From Saccharum officinarum (taxonomy: Eukaryota > Streptophyta > Magnoliopsida > Poales > Poaceae), in NCBI GenBank assembly GCA_020631735.1, contig CM036159.1, forward strand, positions 22,669,511-22,733,510: a stretch of 64,000 bases of DNA, given 5' to 3'. Made by a program: the position numbers and the translations under genes. Below the pieces are notes generated by a model that saw only the letters and a list, made by a program, of their open reading frames with translations, made no database searches and was not told the DNA's origin. This document shows, in pieces, positions 34,561 to 45,721 of the stretch (its first letter is position 1; every line of letters begins with the position of its first letter).

Positions 34561-35065
34561 TGTTCGCCTAAACGGCCGTTTTGTCCGTTTAAACACCGTT
34601 TAAACGGTAAACAGAAGTCAGCCGTGTTGTTTAGGCCCTAAACGGTGAATTAAACGGTTGGGCCGTTTAAACCCGTTTAAACCGTTCAATCCCGTCTAAA
34701 CGGTCTAAACAAAACCAGATTAAACGTGATTAAATGAGCTAAGCAACCATTTAATCCATAATTAAGTGAATTAAAGGACTACGTCTATCACAATCAACAT
34801 GAAACTAATTAACATTGTAATTATATGAAGTGTTGTGGGATTTAGATTTCTTCCCGCAAGATTATTTGGTAGAATATTTGATTTTTACATGTGTAAATAT
34901 GTATGGGTTCTAGCAAATTTTATTTTTACCTACATGAATATGTATATTTTATTGTTATTGTACAAAATCGTTTAGGCCGTTTAACTCCGTTTAAATACCG
35001 TTTAAACGGTTTAAACGCTAAACGAAGGGTGACCGGCTGTTTACCGTTTAGCGTTTAGGAAAACA
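34561..35065. mobile_element. Element with dense GTTTAAACGG repeats at both ends
   Basis: The left 180 bp and right 110 bp carry many copies of the palindromic motif gtttaaac in ccgtttaaacgg context. The ends tgttcgcctaaacg and the complement of cgtttaggaaaaca pair loosely. The centre is AT-rich. No TSD was found. Clustered subterminal motifs suggest transposase-binding repeats of a DNA transposon. Confidence 0.6.
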
Positions 35066-35720
35066 TTGCCACACTTGCACAAGAAACATACATGGCCCCC
35101 GGTCTGCTTGGCAGCAAGAAGTTGATGGTTGTTAACTACTCTCGGGGATGACAGGCGGCGGAGGTGGTTGAGATTACCCTCTCACTACCTTTATGGCTTT
35201 ATGTACATAAGCTAGCTATTCTGTATGAATGAGTATACTTTTATACAGCTCATAGTTAATTTGCATGCTACCAAAACAACATGTAAACTAATGGAACTGG
35301 GCCTATTTATAACTCCCAATTGTATACAAAATGCACAACTTCGCACGTACTATCCATATGGAAGTAACCAAAAGCTTTATTAATTCTGATGGCCAAAATG
35401 GAATATCTCATGGAACATCGTTCACCGACTTCACATAGCAAACAATTCCACGGTGACAATAAAAACATCCACTGAATCTGAAGATATCCCAAACTTCATC
35501 TTTAGCATCCTTTTCCACGTTCGCTTGCCTTATTTCCAACAAATTCTTTCGGTTCATTTGGTGAATGAAATTGAGCATACAGCATTAAACCTATATAATT
35601 GTGCCAACCTAGCTAGTTGTGATGCATATCCCAGCAAGAAGGCCTATGTTTTTTTAGGAACAAGAGGGGTTAGAAGCCCCTAGTGGTAAAAATAAGGAAT
35701 GCCTACTTGACAACATGTAA
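35066..35720. other. Intergenic DNA, no gene seen
   Basis: No recognisable element. Confidence 0.4.
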
Positions 35721-35723
35721 TAA

Positions 35724-36198
35724 GGTTGTCCGCACTGCCTACGGTATACCATCCGCTACGGCTCCAGCTCAGCCAATATAGCGGACATAAACCTGCAGCG
35801 GATACTAGATCGCATGCGCTACACGCGAGTCATCCGCCAAATCTGGCGGCTTTTCCGGAGCGTACGCTAACCAGCCTATGGGAGAGAGAGGGGAGAGGTA
35901 ATAGCGGGTCCCACTTTTTCTCCTAACAAAAAAATGTTATAACTCACAAACCAAAATCCCAAATTAAATTCTGATTACACCATTGAATTCGTTTCAATAA
36001 ATCCATCAAAACAAGATCTCACATGGATATATTTAAATAAAACTTTTAGAGGATGACAAGTGGAGCCGTTGTTGGTAGTTGGTATAGAGTATGAGATATA
36101 GAGGATGATGGGTACGGAAGAAACATGTATAGAGGAGGGAATCTTGATGACCAGGATATACAGAGGATGAAAATAGAGGACGGTGAGTGCGGATAGCC
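35724..36198. mobile_element. Non-autonomous PIF/Harbinger-like element (475 bp), TSD TAA
   Basis: Left end ggttgtccgcactgcc; complement of the right end ggctatccgcactcacc. TAA lies at 35721-35723 and 36199-36201. Confidence 0.75.
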
Positions 36199-36700
36199 TA
36201 AGAAAAAAAAAGCAAAGCAGAACAAGGGTATATAGGACAATGAACATGAGATCTGGCACCTCCAATGATAGTTTTTTTAGGTGGTCAGCAAGTTTAGGTT
36301 GCTTGGGCGGGCATGTATAGGTGTGAAGGTGTCAGGATGAACAATTTTTAGACATGTGCCTGCAGGCATGCATGTCATCAGCAAGCCAAAATATGGAAGA
36401 TGGCGCGTGCTTTGGAGAGTTTTAAGGGTTGAAACGGTTATTCAAACTAGCTAGAAAGTACTCCCTCCAATTCAAAATGTAGGTCATTTTAAGATTATTA
36501 CGTTCGGTCAAATCTGCATATACAATTGGCGTTACTAGGTTCACGGTTGAACCAGCTACTTTCATTATCTTAAATGATGGATTCAGAATTTGCGAGTCAC
36601 CGTGGATCTCCCATTTGATCTAATTTGGTAGAGTACTATCCAGAACAGTAACCGTAACTACATGCAAACAGGAGTAGTTTACCTCCAACACATCATTGGA
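36199..36700. other. Spacer with a Stowaway end
   Basis: tactccctccaattcaaaatg near 36460 is a Stowaway-type left end; no right end follows, so it is truncated. Confidence 0.45.
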
Positions 36701-36820
36701 GCCGTTCGGCTGTACTGATAAGCCGGCTGAAAAACACTGTTGGCTGATTTTATTGTGAGAGAAAAATATTGTTCTGACTGAAAAAATAAATTAAAAAAGA
36801 CGGATTATAAGCCGAACGGC
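36701..36820. mobile_element. Short MITE with GCCGTTCGGC ends, 7-bp direct flanks
   Basis: gccgttcggc on the left and gccgaacggc on the right, with cattgga repeated on both flanks (36694-36700 and 36821-36827). The interior aaaaacactgttggctgatttt recurs in inverse orientation in the next copy. Confidence 0.75.
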
Positions 36821-36857
36821 CATTGGACTTTGAAGTTTGAACCTGGCGGATGACAAT

Positions 36858-36983
36858 GGCCCTGTTCATCTGGCTTATAATCCGTCTTATTCAGCTTGTT
36901 TTTTCAGCCGAAACAGTATTTTTCTCTCACAAAAAATCAGTCAACAGTGTTTTTCAGCCGGCTTATAATTCCAGCCGAACGGC
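36858..36983. mobile_element. Second copy of the GCCGTTCGGC-type MITE, inverted
   Basis: ggccctgttcatctggcttataa to cagccgaacggc, the reverse complement arrangement of 36701-36820 at about 40 bp distance. Confidence 0.7.
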
Positions 36984-37002
36984 TCCAATTTCGATTACCT
37001 AG

Positions 37003-37242
37003 CCCTCCATTAGTTTGCGATTTTTTTTAGAAAATGGTACGGTAGCATTTTCGTTGTTATTTAGCAATTAGTGTCTAATCATAGTCTAATTAGGCTTAAA
37101 AGATTCGTCTCATGAATTTCATCTAAACTGTATAATTAGTTTTATTTTTTATCTATATTTAATGCTTCGTATATGCGTCAAACATTTGATATGACGGAGA
37201 ATTTAAAAAAAATTGCAAAATTTTAGAAACTAAACAGGGCCC
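37003..37242. mobile_element. Tourist-like MITE, TSD TAG
   Basis: The worn left end ccctccattagtttg and the clear right end gaaactaaacagggccc, with tag at 37000-37002 and 37243-37245. The core is gtctaattaggcttaaaag. Confidence 0.75.
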
Positions 37243-37440
37243 TAGCAGTAGTTACCTCCTCCAAGTCAGAGAAGTGCAGAGGCGGACATGGACCTGGCTG
37301 GCACCGCCCGGTCAAGCCTGGTGATTGGAGCTCGGAACTTCGACCCCATCGCCATGTGCCCCTTCCCTGACTACGGCGCCTGCCCGCCGCTTCAAATTTT
37401 AAATACTAATCCCTGCCACCCTCACGACATCATGAATTCA

Positions 37441-37928
37441 GGGCCGGTTTAGATAAAAAAAAATTTACAAATCGGCACTGTAGCTCTTTTCGTTGTTATT
37501 TGGCAAATATTGTCCAATCATGGTCTAATTAGGCTTAAAAGATTCGTCTCGTCCATTTCGTCTAAACTATGTAATTAGTTTTATTTTTTATCTATATTTA
37601 ATGCTTCATGCATGTGTTAAAGATTCGATGTGACGAAAAATCTGAAAAGTTTTGCAAAATTTTCGAAGAACTAAGGGCCTGTTCGGTTGCACCCCAAAAT
37701 GCCAAATTTTTCAAGATTCACAGTCACATCGAATCTTTGGACGCATGCATGAAGCATTAAATATAGATAAAAAACAAACGTAATTACACAGTTTAGACAA
37801 AATAGACGAGACGAATCTTTTAAGCCTAATTAGACCATGATTGGACAATATTTATCAAATAACAACGAAAACGCTACCGTAACGTTTTGCCAAAAATTTC
37901 GGCATCCAAACGGTGCCTAAACTGGGTC
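37441..37928. mobile_element. Tourist-like MITE split by a nested MITE, TSD TCA
   Basis: Left end gggccggtttag; complement of the right end gacccagtttag (ctaa plus actgggtc after removal of the nested copy). Tca flanks at 37438-37440 and 37929-37931. Confidence 0.75.
37675..37917. mobile_element. Nested Tourist-like MITE, TSD TAA
   Basis: gggcctgttcggttgc to gcatccaaacggtgcc, with TAA at 37672-37674 and 37918-37920. It is inserted in the ACTAAAC of the outer MITE's right end and lies in opposite orientation to it. Confidence 0.85.
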
Positions 37929-37961
37929 TCAGTCGAAGCGTAACCAAGGTATGGTATCTTG

Positions 37962-38412
37962 CTTGACCAACAACACGCCGAGGTCATTCACAAAAACAAT
38001 AACCAAGTACACTTCTAGTATACTAGAGTGATTAGCAGACGCACTCCTTTCTTGACCAACAGCAAGCCGAGGTCATTCACAAAAACAATAACCAAGTACA
38101 GCAGAGTACAGTATACTCGTAGTATACGTAGTAGGGCCTCGTTTAGTTCACATAATATGGGAGAAAAACACTGTATCAGAATTCCTGTAGCATTTCGTTT
38201 GTATTTGGTAAAAATTATCCAAATTTTGACTAACTAGGCTTAAAATGTTCGTCTCGCAAAGTACAACAAAACTGTGCAATTAGTTTTTGATTTCATCAAC
38301 ATTTAGTACTTCATGCATTTACCGACATTTTGATGTGATGGGGAATCTCTTTTTGCATAGTGGAATTTGGGGAAGAATGGGAACTAAACAAGGCCTAGAG
38401 TGATTAGCAGTC
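37962..38412. repeat. Tandem duplication upstream of the cyclin gene; second copy holds a MITE
   Basis: Copy 1 is 37962-38050 and copy 2 starts at 38051. Both contain gccgaggtcattcac and caataaccaagtaca. Copy 1 then reads tagagtgattagcag at 38024-38038. In copy 2 that text is split, with tag before the MITE (38132-38134) and tagagtgattagcag after it (38396-38410). Confidence 0.88.
38135..38395. mobile_element. Tourist-like MITE in the cyclin promoter, TSD TAG
   Basis: ggcctcgtttagttc to gaactaaacaaggcc (261 bp). The TSD tag is confirmed by the empty site in the neighbouring duplicate. It lies about 310 bp before the cyclin start codon. Confidence 0.92.
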
Positions 38413-38441
38413 GAGTGAAATGAGAGAATCTCACTCTTTGC

Positions 38442-38495
38442 GTCTGTGTGAGAGTGAGACCGTGAGTGAGAGGGAGCGAGAGAGACAGAGAGAGC
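38442..38495 (+). repeat. GA-rich tract before the cyclin gene
   Basis: gagagtgagacc, gagtgagaggga, gagagacagagagag: a degenerate GA/TG tract in the likely 5' UTR or core promoter. Confidence 0.6.
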
Positions 38496-38706
38496 GCCAC
38501 TTTAAAGCACCACTAGCCACCTCGCTCGTCTTCCACCGCCTCCTCCTGCACTAGTGCACTTCCACGGCCAGCCAGCTCCGGCGGCCGAAACATATGGCTC
38601 TTTAGCAGCTTCCTCCGGTCCGACTCCGATCCACCTCCAGCTTCCGGTGTACCAAGAAAGGACAGGTGGCAGAAACAGCGGGTGGATCAATAGCCTGACA
38701 GCCATT

Positions 38707-40165
38707 ATGGGGGAAGCACAGGAGGGCTGCTCGGCCGGCTGCTCCTCCCTCATGTGCCTGGAGGACGGCTCCGACCTCGACGCCGGCGGCTTGCCGGAGG
38801 GCGACGATGACGGCAGGCTGACCGCCTTTCTTTACAGCGACGCCGGGGAGGACCAGGAGGAGTACATGGACCACCTCGTGTCCAAGGAGAGCAGCTTCTG
38901 CTGCTCCCCTTCCTCCTCGCCCTCGCCCGTCTTCTCCGACATCTCCGACGCCGGCGCCGAGCCGTGCCCTTCGTCCACGGCCTCGTCCGACGAGTGGTTC
39001 CGTTGCGCGCGCCGCGCCACCGTCGAGTGGATCTTTGAGGTGATCGACCGATTCAGCACAAGCACCCATCTTTTATAATCTTCCATTCCTCTGACCACCG
39101 CCGGCCCGGCGCCATTTGCAGACGCGGGCTTACTTCGGCTTCTCCCACCGCACGGCGTACCTGGCCATCTCCTACATGGACCGCTTCTGTCTCCACCGGT
39201 GCATGGACGTGCGTCATCCATCCATCCATCCACTCCATCGATTCGCTGTTCACGCCGCCGATTAACTGACGCGGCATGGTATGAACATGATGTGCGTGGG
39301 TTGCAGAGGTCAGTGATGCCCTGGGCGGCGCGGCTGCTGGCGGTGGCGTGCGTGTCCCTGGCGGCCAAGATGGAGGAGTACCGCGCGCCGGCGCTGTCCG
39401 AGTTCCGCGCCGATGACGAGTACGACTTCAGCAGCGTCTGCATCCGGCGCATGGAGCTGCTGGTGCTGTCCACGCTGGGGTGGCGCATGGGCGACGTCAC
39501 GCCCCTGGACTACCTCCCCTGCCTCTCCTCCAGGCTACCCCGAGGCGACAGCGGCGGCGGCGGCCTCGTGGCCGCCAAGGCCGCCACACTTATCTTCTCC
39601 GCTGCGGAAGGTTTGCCAACCGCATGCATTCGCGCAATCGCGCCCATTGCATGAGCTTGCCTGGGAATCTGAACGCGTCCGTGCCCGTGCTCTGTTGTTG
39701 CAGCTGCCAGCGTGCTCGACTACCGGCCGTCCACCGTGGCCGTCGCCGCCGTCCTGGCGGCGGCCCACGGCGCCATGGCAAAGGAAGCGCTGGAGTCCAA
39801 GATGAGCAGCCTCTCTCTGTCCTGCTTGGTCGACAAGGTCCGTGCAGCTCATGCCCACCATTCGCTCCTCGCGCACGGACGCACTCTGTTTCCGACACGA
39901 ATCTCACATCGTTTGTGCATGCGATTCCTCCCGGTGCATGATCAACCAGGACGACGTGCACGCCTGCTACAGCACGATGCTGAGCGAGAGGTCGTCGGCG
40001 ACGACGCCGAGCAAGCTGGCGGCCAAGAGACCGCCGCCACCCACCAGCTCCGGCTCCACAGGCGCCGGCAGTCCACACGAGTCCGTCGACGCTGCCTCGT
40101 TCGCGGCCGCGGCGGACAGCAACAAGAGGCCGCGGCTGGAGCTGCCGGCCGTCGTCGGCCCATGA
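38707..40165 (+). CDS. CYCD5: D-type cyclin, CYCD5-like, 5 exons
   Basis: Model: 38707-39039, 39122-39208, 39307-39610, 39704-39837, 39950-40165. All introns are GT-AG; the product is 357 aa. LMCLE at residues 15-19 is the LxCxE motif that D cyclins use to bind retinoblastoma-related protein. The cyclin box follows: RCARRATVEWIFE, AYFGFSHRTAYLAISYMDRF, WAARLLAVACVSLAAKMEE, LLVLSTLGWRMGDVTPLDYL. The C-terminal fold has VLDYRPSTVAVAAVL and CLVDK. The layout (EGCS...LEDGSDLD near the start, NKRPRLELP near the end) matches what I recall of grass CYCD5 proteins. It would activate a CDK at G1/S. An in-frame upstream ATG at 38554 exists; I prefer 38707 because the sequence after it fits the family start. 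The tail is Ser/Thr/Pro-rich. No defect seen. Confidence 0.93.
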
Positions 40166-41600
40166 GAAGCACCGCCGGGACACGACCGTTTTTTTCGCCG
40201 GTTGTCCTGTGCTGTGCCGACTGCCGAGGGCCGGGACCAGCCTTCTTCACCAGATCCAAAAATGTAGTTTTTGTTTTGTTTTGTTTTCTTCTTCCAGGTT
40301 TGACTTATCAGTTGTTTGATTGATCACGCGCGCACTGCTGGAGAAACGGTGTGACTCGTGAGATTGGAGATGGAGAGTTTTGGTTTGGTTCCCTGTGAGC
40401 TGTGACTTGTGAGATTGATGAAGATGGCCAAAGAGCATGGAGAAAAACAAAAGAAGAGGACAAAAAAGTCTCGAGCTTTCCAGAGGAGAGGAGAGCTGGA
40501 GAAAATCTCGAGTGCGACTGTGCGTGTGCCCACAGCCACGACGCAGCCCGGCAGCAGGCAGCACTAGGCGGTGAGCTCCACCACGGCACCACCACCACCA
40601 CCACACGGGATGGCAAGCCCGAAGCCGCGCGCAGCAGCGGCAGAAGTAGGCCCGCCGGCGCCGGCGCCGGCCATTCTCCATGGTGCTGGTAGCTGCAGCG
40701 TCGCAAGCGAGCGCCATGGCCCATGCCTGCCGAAAGTGCGTGAAGATGGTGACCCAGGGGTGGTTTCCTCCTCGCGGACCTGTACCGCGCTTTACCACGT
40801 GATTCGCTTGCTCTTTCTCGCTGCTGCTACGAGTAGGAGTAGGTTGCTTGCTGCTAGGACTTGGTGCTACTGCACTGTCTTGATCTGTAGCGAGTTGTAA
40901 CTGTAACCCTACTAGTACATGGCTATGAGAATTGGGTATCAGAATTCTGAATTCAGACTGCGTTGCTTATGTGGTCTGGTCACCGTCCTCGCTACATCTG
41001 CTGGGGTCTGAGCTACTAGAGGTCGATGGTGCTCCATGCAGAAATACTACTACAGCATCAGCTGGTAGTGCCGTCCAGTTCAGAACTCAGGACCTTTCTC
41101 GCATCCTCCTTTCGTTGAGCAGATGCCACAGCCAGTATCCAAAGCGGCGTTTCTGCAACCTGTGTCTGCCATGTTTGATTGATCACTGATCATCATGCTG
41201 TTACATGCGATGGTTGGTCGCAATGCAACCTTCAAATGAACAGTGGAGCAGCAAGGCTTTTTCAATGTACTTTCGGTATCTCTGGGGACGGCGTCCGCTC
41301 ACGTGGGGGAAACAATGCAAAGAATGAACCCGTCGTCCCCAGTGGATGATCAAGTTATTGTTGGGAAAAAAAGAAAAGGGAATTCAAGCTGGTGCTGCTA
41401 GGCTGTCTTTTCCTTTGCGAACTGTGGAGGCCAAACACATTACAGGGCTTGGCATGCAACTCTAGTGTCTCTTTGAAAGTTCACATGTGCCAAGCGCATT
41501 GAACAGGATCATTCGCCGTCCTCCCTCTAGGCGTTATCTTGATCCTTTCCATTCTTATGGATGGGATTGCTATCTTGTTTTCACAAAGACTAAACCTCTC
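40166..41600. other. Cyclin 3' UTR and GC-rich downstream flank
   Basis: About 40480-40780 is GC-rich with frames on both strands (for example a 183-codon minus frame) that look compositional. I see no second gene. Confidence 0.4.
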
Positions 41601-41606
41601 AACTAA

Positions 41607-41837
41607 GGGTCTGTTTGGTTGCAATGTGTTAAAGTTTAACTCCCATCACATCAATGTTCCCTCAAATGCATGGAGTACTAAATGTAGACTAATTGGATGC
41701 ATGTCGACACAAATTAGGAGTAATTTACGAGACGAATCTATTAAGCCTAATTAGTCCAATATTGGAAACTTTTTGTCAAATAAGACGAAGGTGCTACAGT
41801 GTTTGTTAAACTTTAACTCCTCAAACCAAACACCCCC
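41607..41837. mobile_element. Tourist-like MITE, TSD TAA
   Basis: gggtctgtttggttgc to aaaccaaacaccccc, with TAA at 41604-41606 and 41838-41840. Its inner ends gttaaagtttaactcc and gttaaactttaactcc match the nested element at 32748-32969. Confidence 0.9.
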
Positions 41838-41840
41838 TAA

Positions 41841-42299
41841 CTAACTTTATTTATCTCTCACAAACCACACAAGCCTTACAAAAAGAGGTATTGTGGAGAG
41901 CTCTACAAGCCTTTACCTTTAAGTTAGAACATGGGGAACACCATGCCTACCTAGCAAAGGAGAGGGTGAAGTGGCATTTAAACCCATACCCCCAAAACTA
42001 GTTGTTACACTCTAATCGAAATCGAGACCTATGTTTTTTCTCGAATTAGCCATTATAGCCTCATAAACTTACCCAGGATTGGACACTCTAGTAAACACTA
42101 ACACCCAACTAGAGGTCCCATTCTCAAAGGCCCACCAAAGAATCCGGTAGAAGTCGGGTCCTTCAGTTTTTGTAGAGTTAGTACACTCAAGGTTATGTGA
42201 GATATATGTATCTCTCGACTTGCCTAGGTTTTCTTGAGCAATGAGATTTGTATATCTATGCAATGTTGCACCCATCTTGACAGAGCATCATACATGTTA
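41841..42299. other. Intergenic DNA, no gene seen
   Basis: No recognisable element. Confidence 0.4.
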
Positions 42300-42740
42300 T
42301 GGGCATGGACCCTGAGTATCACCAACGAAGGATTATCTGGAAGACAGAAATAGGGTAGGATCAGGCACAGGTTACCCTACCATAAGCTACAAGGATTCAG
42401 TTAGATATGCATCTAGATATGGGAGACCTCAGTGTAATAGGACTAGAAAACAATTCCTAGTAGCAATGGAAACTAACCATGTAAGCCTATCACCTGGACT
42501 ATATAAGGCGAGCAAGGGTTCCTGGACTTCATGCATCAACATATGACAAGCAACAAGCAATGCAATCCAGCAAGCATGATGTAAGCCTTCTTGTGATGGA
42601 CTAAACTTGTACATAACGCAAAGTCTTGTGTTACTATCAAGCTTTAGATCTGATGCATATATAGTCCCCTAATCATCATAGGGCATACCTGCATGAACAT
42701 TATTGCTGGTACAAAACATCGATAATACCTACACTCAAGA
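42300..42740 (+). mobile_element. Possible worn LTR remnant
   Basis: The stretch has the look of a Gypsy-type LTR promoter (ggactatataaggcgagcaagg near 42498, then a C/A-rich leader). No partner LTR, TSD or coding part is visible, so this is tentative. Confidence 0.3.
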
Positions 42741-42868
42741 TTCAAATATAGAAGTTATTTGAACCGCTTGAGCTTCAATATCTTCAAATGTGTCACTCTT
42801 CAAATATATAGAAGTTATTTTTTAGACAACTATTTTTTTAGCGAACATGTCTTAGTAGTTAGCACGTA

Positions 42869-43119
42869 CTCTCTTCGTTCATAAAAGGATGTGGTTTCTT
42901 ATTTTTTGAGTAAAATGATTTGAAGTTTCACAAAAGTTATATAATAGATACTAACATTTATGATACAAAATAAATATCATTAAATTAATTGTAAAATATA
43001 TTTTCGTAATAAACCTAGTTAGAGACATTATTAATATTATTCGCTTTAAACTTGATCGAAGTTAAGCTACTTTGACTTAAATAAAAGGTATAGTTACATT
43101 CTTTTGTGAATGGGGAAAG
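42869..43119. mobile_element. Stowaway MITE (about 251 bp)
   Basis: Starts ctctcttcgttcataaaagg and ends cttttgtgaatggggaaag between TA dinucleotides; the arms pair imperfectly. Confidence 0.75.
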
Positions 43120-43120
43120 T

Positions 43121-43765
43121 ATGTATTTCATTAAAAGGAGAACAGAAAACTAATCCTTACCCTTAACATCGTGAAAATAAAAAGGTATCGTGCTATATGG
43201 CTTTTGGAACGACAATGAGTGGCCGACAATGGTACGTTTTGATGATTTTGGTGTATCTGGACACCTGATAAAACCTGATTCTGTTTCTTAAAAAAGGACA
43301 CAAGGAAAGAAAAGATGCCACGGCCAATGCTCAAACAAAAGAATAACTCACATAAGTACTGTACAACCTTAATCTGATCGAGTAAACACTGACGGCGTGC
43401 ATTATTTAACTAGTCAAATGAAAGTGTACACCAAACACTACATCTAAAAGTTACGAGTGGAATATAGTATTGTCTGTTCTGAATTAGGGTTGGTTATGAG
43501 AGATACATATGGTTGTCAGAAGGAACAATAGTTTAAGCAAAAAGAGAATTATATAATATGTATCAGCAGCTCAGTCACCAATGCTGTGAAAAACAACCTT
43601 GGAGACACGGTTTGGTGAAACTTGCTAACCCAGAGGAGAGTGAGGTGGGTTAAACAATACCCTGGCTTTTCTGCATATACATGCTTATCACATTAACAGG
43701 CATTTAGAAAACTAAACAATTTAAGATTCAATCAAATTTATATAAAAACACACTAGTATTAACAT
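43121..43765. other. Intergenic DNA, no gene seen
   Basis: No recognisable element. Confidence 0.4.
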
Positions 43766-43768
43766 TTA

Positions 43769-44107
43769 GGGTGGGTTTAGTTGGGTGAAAAGTTTTTGGA
43801 AAAATGTCACATCGGATGTTCCGTGCGATGTCGGAAGGGGTTTTCGGATACTAATAAAAAAACTAATTACATAGCTTGCCTGGAAACCGCGAGACGAATT
43901 TATTAAGCCTAATTAATCCGTCATTAGCACATTTGTTACTTTAGCACTTTTGTGTCAAATCACAAACTAATTAGGCTCAAAACGTTCGTCTCGCGATTTT
44001 AAATCAAACTGTGCAATTAGTTTTTTATCTACATTTAATACTCCATGCATGTGCCGCAAGATTTGTTACTGTAGTTTTTCGTGAAATTTTTTTTTGGATC
44101 TAAACAG
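43769..44107. mobile_element. Long-form Tourist-like MITE, TSD TTA
   Basis: gggtgggtttagttgg to ggatctaaacag, with TTA at 43766-43768 and 44108-44110. It is longer than its relatives (339 bp) and has an inner mirror: gcgagacgaatttattaagcctaat and later attaggctcaaaacgttcgtctcgcg. Confidence 0.75.
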
Positions 44108-44554
44108 TTACTATGATGCATGTCTCTCTCAGCGTGCAAGTGTGAATCTGCCGAGCAGAATGAAAGAAAACGCAAGTCTATATACAGCTGTAGGTCAAAG
44201 GTCTGAAGTCTGAAGTCTCAACTGAAAGCCTGAACAAAGGATAGAGCTTGCGTTGCCGTTGCGTGCATCAGCAGCAGGGTATGGCCGTATGGTTGGATGG
44301 CCCGTGCGTCAAGAGCACACACACACACTGCACTGCACAGGCAGCTGGCACTGGCAAGGGATTTTGGCGATATTATCTGTAGAATTCTGGTCTGGAAGGA
44401 CAAGGGAGAGGCACAGCACAGCCAAGAAATAAAAATGAGATACAGAGGCCACGTCCTAGACCACGACTCTGCACAAGTACAGCATGGCAAGCAATGCAAT
44501 AACCCCTCTGACGAGTGACGACTGACATGGTCAAGGAATCATTGGTGTCGTTTG
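44108..44554. other. Intergenic spacer, no gene seen
   Basis: A short (CA)n tract near 44319-44330; nothing else. Confidence 0.4.
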
Positions 44555-44817
44555 GCCCTCGTTTAGTCCCCCAATTCTCCCCAAATTTCACTATGCAAAA
44601 AGAAGATTCTCTGTCATATCAAAATGTCGGCAAATGCATAGAGTACTAAATGTTGATGAAATCAAAAACTAATTACACAGTTTTGTTGTACTTTGCGAGA
44701 TGAACATTTTAAGCCTAGTTAGTCAAAATTTGGATAATTTTTACCAAATACAAACGAAATGCTACAGGAATTCTGATACAGTGTTTTTCTCCCCAATTCA
44801 CCGAACTAAACGAGCCC
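44555..44817. mobile_element. Tourist-like MITE, copy 1 of a close pair, TSD TTG
   Basis: gccctcgtttagtcc to gaactaaacgagccc, with ttg at 44552-44554 and 44818-44820. Confidence 0.85.
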
Positions 44818-44889
44818 TTGCTCAATTTGACAATTTCTCTTCTGAGCTGCAGCTGCTGAGCTGCAGCCAGCAGCCTGCAGGGAAACTGT

Positions 44890-45142
44890 GCCCTTGTTTA
44901 GTTCCACCAATTCTCCCCAAATTTCACTATGCAAAAAGAAGATTCTCTGTCACATTAAAATGTTGGCAAATGCATGGAGTATTAAATGTTGATGAAATCA
45001 AAAACTAATTGCACAGTTTTGTTGTACTTTGTGAGATGAACATGTTAAGCCTAGTTAGTCAAAATTTGGATAATTTTTACCAAATACAAACGAAATGCTA
45101 CAGGAATTCTGATACAGTGTTTTCTCCCCAATTCACCGAACT
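44890..45142. mobile_element. Tourist-like MITE, copy 2 of a close pair, TSD TGT
   Basis: gcccttgtttagttcc to gaactaaacgaggcc, with tgt at 44887-44889 and 45143-45145. It has the same orientation as copy 1 and nearly the same interior. The different TSDs show two separate insertions rather than a duplication. Confidence 0.87.
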
Positions 45143-45431
45143 AAACGAGGCCTGTGAGTGACGGTGGCTCTGCCTCTGCGTGCTTGTCCATAATTCATGT
45201 CGTACCACTGGGCGGTGGGCACTAATCTACCAGTCTGCAGACCTTATGGTTGAATTAGTAGACTATTATAAGATGATTATCCCATCCTCTTCTCTGTTTC
45301 TATCTTTTCCAATCCAATACACCAGCAGCTCAAGCCATGGTTGTCTTTTCTCCTTTTGACATGATCTTTTTGGGGACTTCCAACTGAGCTGGTTGGGCCC
45401 GAGTAACCGGTTACTGTACTTGGTAGGCTAG

Positions 45432-45676
45432 GGCCTCGTTTAGATTGCAAAAAAAAAAATGAACTCGATAAATAGTACCGTTTTCATTTTATTTGATAAA
45501 TATTGTCCAATCGTGGACCAACTAGGCTCAAAAGATTCATCTCGTGATTTCCAACTAAACTGTGGAATTAGTTATTTTTTTACCTATATTTACTACTTCA
45601 TGTATGGATCCAAAGATTGATGTGATGGAGAAAAAGTGAAAAAATTCTAACTTTTAGGGTGTATCTAAACAAGGCC
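45432..45676. mobile_element. Tourist-like MITE, TSD TAG
   Basis: ggcctcgtttagattgc to gtatctaaacaaggcc, with tag at 45429-45431 and 45677-45679. Confidence 0.88.
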
Positions 45677-45721
45677 TAGCTATCAACCACACAATCCATC
45701 CACTCGTCCGAACGGTACCTA

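Noticed and set aside
38554..38706. Upstream in-frame ATG as cyclin start, adding 51 residues
   Set aside because: The added stretch lacks family resemblance, whereas the sequence from 38707 fits the CYCD5 start.
40247..40798. 183-codon minus-strand frame after the cyclin gene
   Set aside because: Low-complexity His/Ser/Trp runs from (CCA)n and similar; no family resemblance.
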